This document shows positions 25,934-33,967 of a stretch of DNA of 64,000 bases, one piece after another (the first letter of the stretch is position 1; each line of letters opens with the position of its first letter). Source of the DNA: Eggerthellaceae bacterium. GTDB taxonomy: Bacteria; Actinomycetota; Coriobacteriia; Coriobacteriales; Eggerthellaceae. The translations under genes and the position numbers were made by a program. The stretch spans positions 1 through 64,000 of the forward strand of contig JAFRJC010000172.1 of assembly GCA_017432445.1 (NCBI GenBank), read 5' to 3'. Below the pieces are notes generated by a model, which was not told the DNA's origin, searched no databases, and saw only the letters and a program-made list of their open reading frames with translations.

Positions 25934-27100
25934 TTAGCGCGAAGACGGGACGTCGGTGCTGGAGCTCTGGCGAGGCTGCGCCCCGTCGCCCTCGGCAGCA
26001 CGCGAGGTATTCCAGCTCGTACGGGAGTTCCATTCGACAGCGGCAAATTCGCTTCCGGGCTGGTTCGTCTGCGTCGTCGCGACATTGGTGGAAGGACGAC
26101 TTGGGGTTGTCTCGCTTGTCTGCGGCTTCGCGTCGCGAGAGGACTCGACAGCTTTTTGCGAGAGCGGCGTATTGGAAATGGCCGATGTACGGTTGCTGTC
26201 CGCCGGAGCCGCAGCAACATCGCGAACTGCGTTCGCGCTGACACGCGCCCGATGGAAATCAGCCTCGCTCACGCCTTCGAAAGAGCTGGTTTTGTCGCTC
26301 GCGCCTGCAGCCACGTGCGATCCGCGCTTGTTGCTTGCTCTGGATGGGGCGCTGACATCTTCTTCGGGCTTATCTTCATGCTTGGCGGGCTTCACGTGCT
26401 TCGACTCGTACAGAAACGCGTAATCTGAAGGCTCCTCCACCGTAATCTTGCCCTCAGCGCGCATATCTTCGATCTTCTGCAGCATCGTGGCCATGGCGCT
26501 GTCCAAAGCAGACATGTAGTTGCCATACCAGTTAGTGCGAATCTTGCCGACTACTAGGCATACCGCAGCCGTCACCAAGCCGGCAACGGTCGTGTCGAAA
26601 GCCACGAGCAGGGAGCTGGAAAGCGTGGCTGTGTCGGCATTGCCCAAGGCTTGGATGCCAGGGCCCAAGGGAATGAGCGTGCCCATGAGGCCGAGCATCG
26701 GGGAGATGCGTGCAGCCATGTTGTTGCGCCCGGTGATGCGATCGTAACGCGTCTCTTCCTCGTTGACGAGGCGACGGATGAGGGCCACGAGGGCATCGCC
26801 TGGCAACATGCGATAGTCATAAACGGTAAGGAGGGCTATCTTCTGGCGGTTCAACAGGCCCGATTGCTCTATGACGGCAGGAATTTCATCTTCCTTCGCC
26901 GCCATGAGCGCAGCTAGGAACTTCGGCATGACAACATTGAAGTGACGCCGTTCGGAGAAGCTCTCGGCAATGATGCTGCCGATGCAGAACAGCGCATAGC
27001 CTATGAAGACGAGCAACAGAACGATATCGGGTGCGAGCAGTGACTGCGCTACGGCATGCAGAATGTCGCTGAGATATGTTTGAATGATAGACCCGTCCAT
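25934..27100 (-). CDS. MotA/TolQ/ExbB-type proton channel with long cytoplasmic tail
   Basis: A 388-residue protein. Helix 1 lies at about 26-46 (IVLLLVFIGYALFCIGSIIA), helix 2 at 130-149 (ISPMLGLMGTLIPLGPGI) and helix 3 at 162-186 (SLLVAFDTTVAGLVTAAVCLVV). The middle parts carry the MotA/TolQ/ExbB family pattern with the Thr-rich third helix. From about residue 225 a tail of 160 residues, rich in Ser, Thr, Lys and Glu, is predicted to be disordered; most ExbB proteins lack it. ATG at 27100 has GGGAG upstream; a GTG at 27118 is less well placed. It opens the operon with the DUF2149 and surface-protein genes. Confidence 0.88.
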   Translation of the reverse strand: MDGSIIQTYLSDILHAVAQSLLAPDIVLLLVFIGYALFCIGSIIAESFSERRHFNVVMPKFLAALMAAKEDEIPAVIEQSGLLNRQKIALLTVYDYRMLPGDALVALIRRLVNEEETRYDRITGRNNMAARISPMLGLMGTLIPLGPGIQALGNADTATLSSSLLVAFDTTVAGLVTAAVCLVVGKIRTNWYGNYMSALDSAMATMLQKIEDMRAEGKITVEEPSDYAFLYESKHVKPAKHEDKPEEDVSAPSRASNKRGSHVAAGASDKTSSFEGVSEADFHRARVSANAVRDVAAAPADSNRTSAISNTPLSQKAVESSRDAKPQTSETTPSRPSTNVATTQTNQPGSEFAAVEWNSRTSWNTSRAAEGDGAQPRQSSSTDVPSSR

Positions 27101-27249
27101 TGATAAAGCTCCCTTCACTTACTAGTAATACGCGATAGAGGCGCACTTCAGCTCACATTACCATTCACATAGCAAAGAATCGCCTACTCTCGAAAAAACG
27201 CAATCATCCAACGATTTCTTGACATTTCTTCGTGAATTTTGATTGAATC

Positions 27250-27632
27250 GTGCGCCGTGGCCGCGCTACGTATAGTAGTTGCGCGTGCCGCCAATCCGGG
27301 AGCCCGGCCGGACAGCCAACGGAGCGAGCGGCCTCGGGGTGCGCCAGGTTCGCGGGAGGGCCGAGCGAAGCGACCTTTGGGGTCGTGAGCGAGGGCCGCA
27401 GCGCGAAGATGGCGTGCGCCGTGGCCGCGCAGCGTATAGCAGTTGCGCGTGCCGCCAATCCGGGAGGCCGACCGGACAGCCAACGGAGCGAGCGGCCTCG
27501 GGGTGCGCTGTATTGACGTGAAAGACAAGCGAAGCGGCCTTCGGGCCGCGAGCGCAGGCTTGAACGGCAAGACGACGTGCGCCGTGGCTGCGCAGCGTAT
27601 AGTAGTTGCGCGTGCCGTTAGGCACGCGCAAC
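27250..27632. repeat. 164-bp tandem repeat, two full units and one partial
   Basis: Units begin GTGCGCCGTGGC at 27250, 27414 and 27577, giving periods of 164 and 163. Each full unit has a conserved first part (GTATAGTAGTTGCGCGTGCC, then CGGACAGCCAACGGAGCGAG), a variable middle, and a hairpin: GCGACC/GGTCGT in unit 1 and GCGGCC/GGCCGC with a TTCG loop in unit 2. The array ends with a 12-base-arm hairpin (GTTGCGCGTGCC/GGCACGCGCAAC) at 27605-27632, next to the glnA stop. The rest of the 535-base gap (27101-27249) is the AT-richer upstream region of the ExbB-like gene, with no clear promoter. Confidence 0.85.
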
Positions 27633-27635
27633 CAT

Positions 27636-29735
27636 TTAATCGTAGAAGAGGATGTCGTTGTAACTTGGGACGGGCCAGTGCTTGGCGCTTACCACGATCT
27701 CGAGCGCATCCACCTCTGCACGCAGACGCTCCATCAGCGGAACGACTTCGTAAGCATTTCGGTCCGCGCAATTCTGTTGGTCGATGATGGCGCGTACGGC
27801 GTGATGCGTCTCATCCAGCTCGACAAGCAGATCGTTTATCGTCTTCAAGCCCTCTGTCAACTTGCGCAGGATACACTCTTGAGGCGAAAGGTCTGCCTCC
27901 GGCAGCACCGACTTCACCTTCCACAAGTTCTCGGCCACCTCGGCGGCAAACGATGCGATGGCCGGCAGGTAGAGCTGGCGCACCATGCGCTTCATGACGC
28001 GGGCCTCGATGTTGATGAGCTTGTTGTACTTCTCGAGCTTGACTTCGTAGCGGCTACGAATCTCGGATTCGTTCAAGACGGCGAACTCCTCGAACAGCTC
28101 GATGTTCTTGCGGTCGAGCAGGCACGGCAGCGCATCGGCTGTGGTGCGGTAGTTCGCGAGCCCGCGACGCTCGGCCTCCTCCTGCCATTCGTCAGAGTAG
28201 CCGTTGCCATCGAAGATGATGCGCTCGTGGTCGCGCAGCGTCTTCTTTATCCAAGCCAGAGCGGCGCGCTCGAAACCCTCGCCGGAAAGGCCATCCATGG
28301 CGTCCGCGAAGCCCTTCATGCTCTTGGCCACCGCCGTGTTTAGAATCGTATTGGCTTCGGAGGGATTGCACGAGCTTCCGGGCATACGGAACTCGAACTT
28401 GTTGCCCGTGAACGCAAAGGGCGAGGTGCGGTTGCGGTCGGTGTTGTCCTTGAGGAAGGCGGGCAGCACCGAAACGCCCAGGTCCATAGCGACTTTGTGC
28501 GCGCTTGCGTATTCAGACTCATGGTCGTTGACAAGCGCGTCCACGATTTCAGACAACTCATCTCCCAAGAATATGGACACGATGGCTGGAGGCGCTTCCT
28601 GCGCGCCTAGACGATGATCGTTGCCAGCGGAGGCCACGGACATGCGCAGCAGCTCCTGATACTCGTCGACCGCCTCGATGATGCAGGTCAAAAGCACGAG
28701 GAAACGCAAGTTCTCGATCGGGTTCTCGCCTGGCTCCAGCAAGTTCTTCCCATCGGCCGCCAGCGACCAGTTGTCGTGCTTGCCCGAACCGTTGATGCCG
28801 GCGAAGGGCTTCTCGTGCTGCAGGCACACCAAGCCGTGATGGCTGGCCAAGAGGCGCATCTTCTCCATCGTAAGCAGGTTGTGGTCGATGGCGCGGTTGG
28901 CGTTTTCGTATATGGGAGCGAGCTCGTGCTGCGCAGGCGCCACCTCGTTGTGCTTCGTCTTTGCCGGAATGCCGAGCTTCCACAGCTCGTCGTCCAGCTC
29001 CTTCATGAACTCGTTCACCGTCGGGCGGATGGCGCCGAAGTAATGCTCCTCAAGCTCTTGGCCTTTCGAGGGCGCGTAACCGAACAGCGTGCGGTTGGTC
29101 AGCATGAGGTCCAGGCGCTTGCGGTAGGAATCCTCCGAGATCAGGAAGTATTCCTGCTCGCAGCCGACTGTGACCTCTATGCGCTGGGCCGGCTCGCCAA
29201 ACAGCGAGAGCACGCGGTTGGCCTGTTCTTCTATGACATCGCGCGAACGCAGAAGCGGCGTCTTCTCGTCAAGTGCCTCGCCGGTGTAGCTGCAGAAGGC
29301 CGTAGGGATGCACAGCACTTCGTCCTTGATGAACGCGAAGCTGGTTGGATCCCAGGCCGTGTAGCCACGCGCTTCGAACGTGGCGCGCAAACCGCCGTTG
29401 GGGAAACTCGACGCGTCGGGCTCGCTCTGGATGAGCTCCTTGCCGGAAAAACGCATGAGTGCGCGGCCGTCCCTGATGGGATCGATGAAGCCGTCGTGTT
29501 TTTCGGACGTGATGCCCGTAAGCGGCTGGAACCAATGCGTGAAGTGCGTGGCACCCTTCTCGATGGCCCATTCCTTCATGGAGTGGGCGACGACGTTTGC
29601 CACTTCGATATCGAGCGGTTCGCCGTTCTGGATGGTGCGCATGAGCGCCTTGTAAGTGACTGACGGCAGCCGCTCGGCCATGACATGCTCGTTGAATACG
29701 AGCGACCCGTAGATTTCGGACACGTTTGCAGACAT
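27636..29735 (-). CDS. glnN: Type III glutamine synthetase
   Basis: A 699-residue enzyme that makes glutamine from glutamate, ammonia and ATP. Length and motifs identify the GSIII class: THFTHWFQPLTG near residue 63, SEKHDGF, VGCEQEYFLI near 196, NEVAPAQHELAPIYENAN near 262, and SCNPSEANTILNT for the substrate region. GSIII works as a dodecamer and is common in Bacteroidetes and anaerobic Gram-positives. Start ATG has GAAGGAAG upstream; a TAATAT -10 element lies just after the rpsI terminator. It is monocistronic. The stop lies a few bases from the repeat array. Confidence 0.96.
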   Translation of the reverse strand: MSANVSEIYGSLVFNEHVMAERLPSVTYKALMRTIQNGEPLDIEVANVVAHSMKEWAIEKGATHFTHWFQPLTGITSEKHDGFIDPIRDGRALMRFSGKELIQSEPDASSFPNGGLRATFEARGYTAWDPTSFAFIKDEVLCIPTAFCSYTGEALDEKTPLLRSRDVIEEQANRVLSLFGEPAQRIEVTVGCEQEYFLISEDSYRKRLDLMLTNRTLFGYAPSKGQELEEHYFGAIRPTVNEFMKELDDELWKLGIPAKTKHNEVAPAQHELAPIYENANRAIDHNLLTMEKMRLLASHHGLVCLQHEKPFAGINGSGKHDNWSLAADGKNLLEPGENPIENLRFLVLLTCIIEAVDEYQELLRMSVASAGNDHRLGAQEAPPAIVSIFLGDELSEIVDALVNDHESEYASAHKVAMDLGVSVLPAFLKDNTDRNRTSPFAFTGNKFEFRMPGSSCNPSEANTILNTAVAKSMKGFADAMDGLSGEGFERAALAWIKKTLRDHERIIFDGNGYSDEWQEEAERRGLANYRTTADALPCLLDRKNIELFEEFAVLNESEIRSRYEVKLEKYNKLINIEARVMKRMVRQLYLPAIASFAAEVAENLWKVKSVLPEADLSPQECILRKLTEGLKTINDLLVELDETHHAVRAIIDQQNCADRNAYEVVPLMERLRAEVDALEIVVSAKHWPVPSYNDILFYD

Positions 29736-29771
29736 AGCACTTCCTTCGTTTTTGCCGATGCGCCTATATTA

Positions 29772-29806
29772 CAAGAAGAAGGCCCGCGCTGTGCGGGCCT
29801 TCTTTC
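29772..29806 (-). terminator. Terminator of rplM-rpsI
   Basis: Minus-strand arms AAGAAGGCCCGC and GCGGGCCTTCTT, followed by CTTGTAATAT. It lies about 70 bases after the rpsI stop and ends just before the glnN promoter region. Confidence 0.85.
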
Positions 29807-29876
29807 CTATATGGCGTACACTGCAGCTTCGCAGCGTCACAGATGCGCCGCCCGGAAGAACAGCGCAACCAGAAAA

Positions 29877-30269
29877 CTAACGCTTCGAGAACTGCGGACG
29901 CTTGCGAGCCTTCTTCAGGCCGTACTTCTTGCGCTCGACCATACGCGGGTCGCGCGTGAGGAAGCCAGCCTTCTTCAGCTCGAGGCGATAGTCGCCAGCC
30001 TCAAGCAGAGCACGGGAGATGCCGTGACGCAGAGCGCCGGCCTGACCCGCGACGCCGCCGCCGTTCAGGCGGGCGATGACGTCAAAATGACCCTCGGTGT
30101 CAGTGACCTTGAACGGCGCCATGAAGGTGTCGATCAGGGCCTGACGGCCAAAGTAATCCATTGCCTCACGGCCGTTGACCGTGACCTTACCGGTGCCGGG
30201 AACCAGGCGGACGCGCGCGACTGCGTTCTTGCGACGGCCGGTGCCGTAATACAGAGCTTCGTTAGCCAT
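29877..30269 (-). CDS. rpsI: 30S ribosomal protein S9
   Basis: A 130-residue S9. It begins with [21 protein letters not shown], contains [19 protein letters not shown], and ends RKRPQFSKR, the basic tail that reaches the decoding centre. Normal length. It lies 11 bases after rplM, the universal L13-S9 pair, and is followed by a strong terminator. Confidence 0.98.
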   Translation of the reverse strand: MANEALYYGTGRRKNAVARVRLVPGTGKVTVNGREAMDYFGRQALIDTFMAPFKVTDTEGHFDVIARLNGGGVAGQAGALRHGISRALLEAGDYRLELKKAGFLTRDPRMVERKKYGLKKARKRPQFSKR

Positions 30270-30280
30270 GACGTGTCCTC

Positions 30281-30709
30281 CTACAGTTCAATCTTGCGCG
30301 GGTTCTGAGCTGCATGCGGATGATCGGGGCCCGCGTACACCTTCAGCTTCTTGCCCTGGGCGCGACCCAGCGTGTTCTTCGGCAGCATGCCCTTGACGGC
30401 ATGCTCGATAACGCGCTCGGGATGCTTGGCCATGGCCTGCTCGAACGACTCGGACTTCAGTCCGCCGGGGTAACCGCTGTGGCGGTAGTAGCGCTTGTCC
30501 TTGGCCTTGTTGCCCGTAACGCGGATCTTGTCGGCATTGACGATGATGATGAAATCGCCGGTGTCGACATGGGGCGTGTACTGGGGCTTGTGCTTGCCGC
30601 GCAGGATGTGCGCAGCCTTGGCGGCCACACGACCGAGAACCTGATCTTCAGCATCGATCAGGAGCCACTCGCGCTCGACCTCGCCGGGCTTTGCGTAGTA
30701 CGTCTTCAC
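30281..30709 (-). CDS. rplM: 50S ribosomal protein L13
   Basis: A 142-residue L13. Motifs [38 protein letters not shown]-like segment, [12 protein letters not shown] and [19 protein letters not shown] are all present. The start is a GTG at 30709 with GGAGG eight bases upstream; the open frame continues to 30856 but the extra part is leader sequence. A strong promoter lies 258 bases upstream, so the leader is long and could carry autoregulatory structure. Confidence 0.97.
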   Translation of the reverse strand: MKTYYAKPGEVEREWLLIDAEDQVLGRVAAKAAHILRGKHKPQYTPHVDTGDFIIIVNADKIRVTGNKAKDKRYYRHSGYPGGLKSESFEQAMAKHPERVIEHAVKGMLPKNTLGRAQGKKLKVYAGPDHPHAAQNPRKIEL

Positions 30710-30960
30710 TGTTCTTTCCTCCAAATTCCTATTGGGCGGCTGCGGTTGAAGCTGCCGCATCCGTCCTGCGATCGCCAATCGAACACCCCGCAGGTGATCG
30801 ATCACCCCAGAGTTACTGATTCGCTCTCGCGTTGTGTTTTCAAAAGTGCAGGTCACGTGCTACGCCGGTTTCCTACGCCGACAACGCCATGCTCGGGCTG
30901 GACGACCCTCGCGCCAGGCGTTTAGCACCCTTACTGCTTCACGGGGCTTTTGAAAGCAAC
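30710..30960 (-). promoter_or_regulatory. Long rplM leader RNA
   Basis: About 250 transcribed bases separate the promoter at 30967-30996 from the rplM start. The leader contains a GGTGATC/GATCACC palindrome at about 30795-30808, a GC-rich block near 30740-30770 and further possible stems near 30870-30930. L13 leaders that bind L13 are known in Firmicutes; whether this leader matches that family was not tested. The rest of the gap (30997-31227) shows nothing recognisable. Confidence 0.4.
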
Positions 30961-30966
30961 TGTTGA

Positions 30967-30996
30967 AGTATACGACCGCCCTTTTGCGCTCGTCAA
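30967..30996 (-). promoter_or_regulatory. Promoter of rplM-rpsI
   Basis: On the minus strand TTGACG is followed after 18 bases by TATACT. Both hexamers match consensus at five of six positions, giving one of the strongest promoters in the window. Confidence 0.75.
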
Positions 30997-31227
30997 CGCG
31001 TAAATGCTTCTCACCTGCGCAATCTTTACAGTTTTCACAAACATTAACGCGCGCGTTGGTGGGTATTTTGGCATGGGCACAACATGATGGGGATGGGCGA
31101 AAGCAGCCTAAATCCCAGAAAACTATCTAGGCACCAGAATTTCTGCCGAATGTCTCGGCTGGGATCACTTCAAATAGCCCTAAAGAGGCATCAAGGCGCC
31201 ACAAGGCAATTCTCAGAGAACCTTTGA

Positions 31228-31593
31228 TTACTTCCCAGCCTCTTTAGCCAGATCGCTAGCGATTTCAAGAGCATCGAGAGTGGCCAACACGTCGTTCTTC
31301 AGCTGTCGCGGCAACTCGCGGTTTTCCTGAATTGCCTGGAGGAATGCGAAACGCTTGGCGTGAAGTTCTGTTGAAAGCTCCTCGCCAGCCTGCTCTTCCC
31401 CGCCAGCATCCTGCACGACGCTGCGCGCCTCTTGGAACGCATTTAAAAGCTCGATCTCTTCGGGAGAAAGCAGGTCGCTGAATTCTTCTGCGGTGATGTC
31501 GATCAGCTCGTCGAGCTGCTCCTTGATTTCGGCAATGGTCACTACGCCCATCGCAATACTTCTCACAATGTTGACACCGTCGAGTGCGCCCAT
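31228..31593 (-). CDS. Hypothetical helical protein
   Basis: A 121-residue acidic, almost entirely helical protein with no signal peptide or membrane segment. It has a short Leu/Ile/Asp-rich N-terminal helix (IAEIKEQLDELIDITAEEF) and a Leu-rich C-terminal helix region (LPRQLKNDVLATLDALEIA). No family is recognised. ATG at 31593 has AAGGAG six bases upstream, which argues for a real gene; an extended frame to 31629 has no comparable site. It stands alone, with no clear terminator. Confidence 0.6.
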   Translation of the reverse strand: MGALDGVNIVRSIAMGVVTIAEIKEQLDELIDITAEEFSDLLSPEEIELLNAFQEARSVVQDAGGEEQAGEELSTELHAKRFAFLQAIQENRELPRQLKNDVLATLDALEIASDLAKEAGK

Positions 31594-31853
31594 GCTTTCT
31601 CCTTTCCTTCCTTTTTGCAAGTATGACATGTGAACAGGGGCTTGTCATCTTGCCAACGTGACCAATGGAAAAGCTCCTTCACCGCCTATCTCGCCACCGG
31701 GCATCATGACGATACCGCATCGCATCAAGCGGTTCTGGGGCTTTTCCGCAGTTTGTACAGACAATTTGAATTCGCGAACGTGTTTTTTGATTACGCTATC
31801 ATCTAACGATGAAAGCTACTTAAGAGAAAAGACCAGCTATTCTTGGAGCAATC

Positions 31854-33206
31854 ATGACCGAACTGCAGCGTAAGCCAATCAAATACTATATCGACTTCGA
31901 GAACGTGCACGGCGCCGGCCTCAAGGGCGTCGACGCGCTTGACGAGCACGACGAGGTCATCATCATCTACAGCCAAGCAGCCGAAACCTTCCATATCGAA
32001 CACGCCATCGACATCCTCAAGAGCAAGGCGCGCATAGAGTTCGTCGAGGTTGACGGCGGCACCCGCAATGCAGCTGACTTCCAGCTGATCGTGGCGTTGT
32101 TCGGAGCCATGGACGAGAAGTTCGATTACGCGATTGTCAGCGGTGACACGGGCTTCGACGCAGCGATAAAGATGGGTGAGCGCATGGGCTTGCCGAACGT
32201 ATGCCGCCTTGCGAACATCCGCGGTGACATCGAAGTCGAAAAGCCAGAAAAGCCAAAAAGCCGACGGTCCCGCCGCAGCCGCTCCGGACGCGATTCGGCC
32301 GCCGAAACCGAGCCGCAGCCGCAAGAACCCCAGGCAGAAGATGCCAACGCCACGCCCGAAGCTCAAGACCAAACGCAATCCGACAAGCAAGCAGAAACCC
32401 CTAGCCTCTCCACACCAGAGATTCCCGCGAAAGACGTCGATCTACTAGTTGAAGGCCAGGCTGAAGAGCAGGCAGCACCTCCAAAGCGTAGGATGCGTCG
32501 CCGCAAACGCAGCAATGGAGCGCAGGACGGGCAAGCCACCGTGCAAGCCGAAACGATCCAGCAGAGGGATGAGGCTGCTGTTGCCGTTGAGCACACCGCA
32601 GACGACACTGAAGTCGAAGCGGCTTTAGACGCCGCTATCGAAGTTGCATCCGACGAGATTGCCGCCGAAGCAGCAAACAATACGGTATCTGCCGAAGCGA
32701 CTACCAAAACAGCTTCCGCAAAAACCGCCAAGACCTCTTCGGCGCCCAAGAAGAAAGCTTCCTCTAGGGCGCGCGAGGAAGCCCGGCAGGACTCAGCCGC
32801 CGCTCGCGCAAGGGCAGCTGAGGCTATGAAGCTCGCGTTTGCCGAACCCGCAAAGGCGGCAGAAGAAGTATTCGCCCCCGAGAGCGTTGAGCCCACTGAT
32901 GCGACAGAGGAAGCGGTTTCCACCGAAACAATCCCCGAAGTCACCCCTGAGAAACTAGAGCCGACCACCAACCCCGAAGAGCAGGATGGGGCTTCCCTTG
33001 TCAAGGCTCTGCTCGCCGAGAGAGGTGTCGAGCTCTCCGATGCGCAGCTCGCCACGGTTACGAGCGCCCTCGACGGAGCCAGCGGCCGTCAGGACTTCTA
33101 CCACCGCATCATCAAAATCGAGCGTCAGCAGAAGGGACGGGCACTGTACCGTCAGGTTCGCGAGCACTACAGCGCCCTGATGGAAGCCCTGCAGAGCCAA
33201 GGCTAA
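31854..33206 (+). CDS. NYN-domain (PIN-like) putative ribonuclease with long disordered tail
   Basis: A 450-residue protein. Residues 9-125 are a NYN/PIN-like nuclease domain: YYIDFENVHG with Asp14, DGGTRNAADFQLIVAL near 70, and YAIVSGDTGFDAAI with Asp near 98. These acidic residues are expected to bind metal and cut RNA. Residues about 130-375 are Ala, Glu, Lys and Arg-rich, with basic clusters (RRSRRSRSGR, RRMRRRKRS), and look disordered and suited to RNA or ribosome contact. Residues about 380-450 form a conserved-looking helical domain (LVKALLAERGVELSDAQLATV). GGAG lies eight bases before the ATG. Its 3' end overlaps the kinase gene on the other strand by 95 bases. Confidence 0.82.
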   Translation: MTELQRKPIKYYIDFENVHGAGLKGVDALDEHDEVIIIYSQAAETFHIEHAIDILKSKARIEFVEVDGGTRNAADFQLIVALFGAMDEKFDYAIVSGDTGFDAAIKMGERMGLPNVCRLANIRGDIEVEKPEKPKSRRSRRSRSGRDSAAETEPQPQEPQAEDANATPEAQDQTQSDKQAETPSLSTPEIPAKDVDLLVEGQAEEQAAPPKRRMRRRKRSNGAQDGQATVQAETIQQRDEAAVAVEHTADDTEVEAALDAAIEVASDEIAAEAANNTVSAEATTKTASAKTAKTSSAPKKKASSRAREEARQDSAAARARAAEAMKLAFAEPAKAAEEVFAPESVEPTDATEEAVSTETIPEVTPEKLEPTTNPEEQDGASLVKALLAERGVELSDAQLATVTSALDGASGRQDFYHRIIKIERQQKGRALYRQVREHYSALMEALQSQG

Positions 33207-33954
33207 CGCCTGGAAGCCTTACGGAACTGCTGCGCCGCCTTTGTTGCAGCATCACACGCACAGTGAGCAGGCGGGTTTGCGGGTCAAAGGTTATATCCTT
33301 TCCGCCGCCATAGGACGTCGCGATATCCTCGACTACCTTCAAACCGACGCCATGCTGCTCGGGATTTGACTTGGTCGTTTCGAACGTCGGCATCTCACTT
33401 GATGCGACACGGTTCGTCGCCTCGATGCGCAGCCTCCCATCCGAACCGCCCATGCGAAATCCAATTAGCCGGCTCGATTCGGGAAAGACTTCGAGGCTCG
33501 CCTCGTAGGCGTTCTGCAGCAGGTTTTGAGCAACCGCCTGCACGTCCACCTCCTCAATTCCGCGTTCTTGTACAAGCGACTTCCAGCCTGCATCCACGTC
33601 ACTCGAAAAGGCAATTTGAGCGCTATCGCACTGAGCTCGCTTCAACGCCAACAGGGCATCTACAAGTGAATCCGACTTCCGGCAGAATGCCTGATCGACC
33701 TCGCTGGAGTCCGTGCCATCGCCCGCAGCCCGCGCCTCCGACTCGTGCTCAATTGCCTGTAGCACGCCGCTGACGTCATGACGAAATCGTTGCATCTCCT
33801 TCATGCGCGCGTCGAACGCTTCGTCGTACATCTGGGTTGCATGAAGCTCGGCCTCGACCGCACGGTTCTCGCTTTCCAGGTTTGCCACGATTTGCAAACC
33901 CAAACCCAAGATGATTAGAACCGCTATCGTGATTAGTATCGAAAGCAACCACAT
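33112..33954 (-). CDS. GHKL-type sensor histidine kinase, short form
   Basis: A 280-residue protein with one N-terminal membrane helix (about 3-24). A DHp-like region has MQRFRHDVSGVLQAIEHE, with His59 as the likely phosphorylation site. The HATPase domain has an N box (QAVAQNLLQNAYEAS) and G box (HGVGLKVVEDIATSYGG). This is the AgrC/HPK10-like layout of LytTR systems. The tail after residue 230 is Arg/Ser-rich and of low complexity, and its coding region overlaps the NYN gene. It is the third gene of the regulator-sensor-kinase operon, 13 bases after the sensor gene. Confidence 0.8.
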   Translation of the reverse strand: MWLLSILITIAVLIILGLGLQIVANLESENRAVEAELHATQMYDEAFDARMKEMQRFRHDVSGVLQAIEHESEARAAGDGTDSSEVDQAFCRKSDSLVDALLALKRAQCDSAQIAFSSDVDAGWKSLVQERGIEEVDVQAVAQNLLQNAYEASLEVFPESSRLIGFRMGGSDGRLRIEATNRVASSEMPTFETTKSNPEQHGVGLKVVEDIATSYGGGKDITFDPQTRLLTVRVMLQQRRRSSSVRLPGVSLGSAGLPSGRCSAREPDGTVPVPSADARF

Positions 33955-33967
33955 GGTTCAAACTCCC

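Noticed and set aside
27250-27632. CRISPR array
   Set aside because: The units are too long (164 bases), no short spacer pattern exists and no cas genes are nearby.
27204-27787. Arg/Gly-rich reading frames within the 164-bp repeats
   Set aside because: Open in several frames because of low stop frequency; no ribosome sites and the frames follow the repeat rather than a protein.
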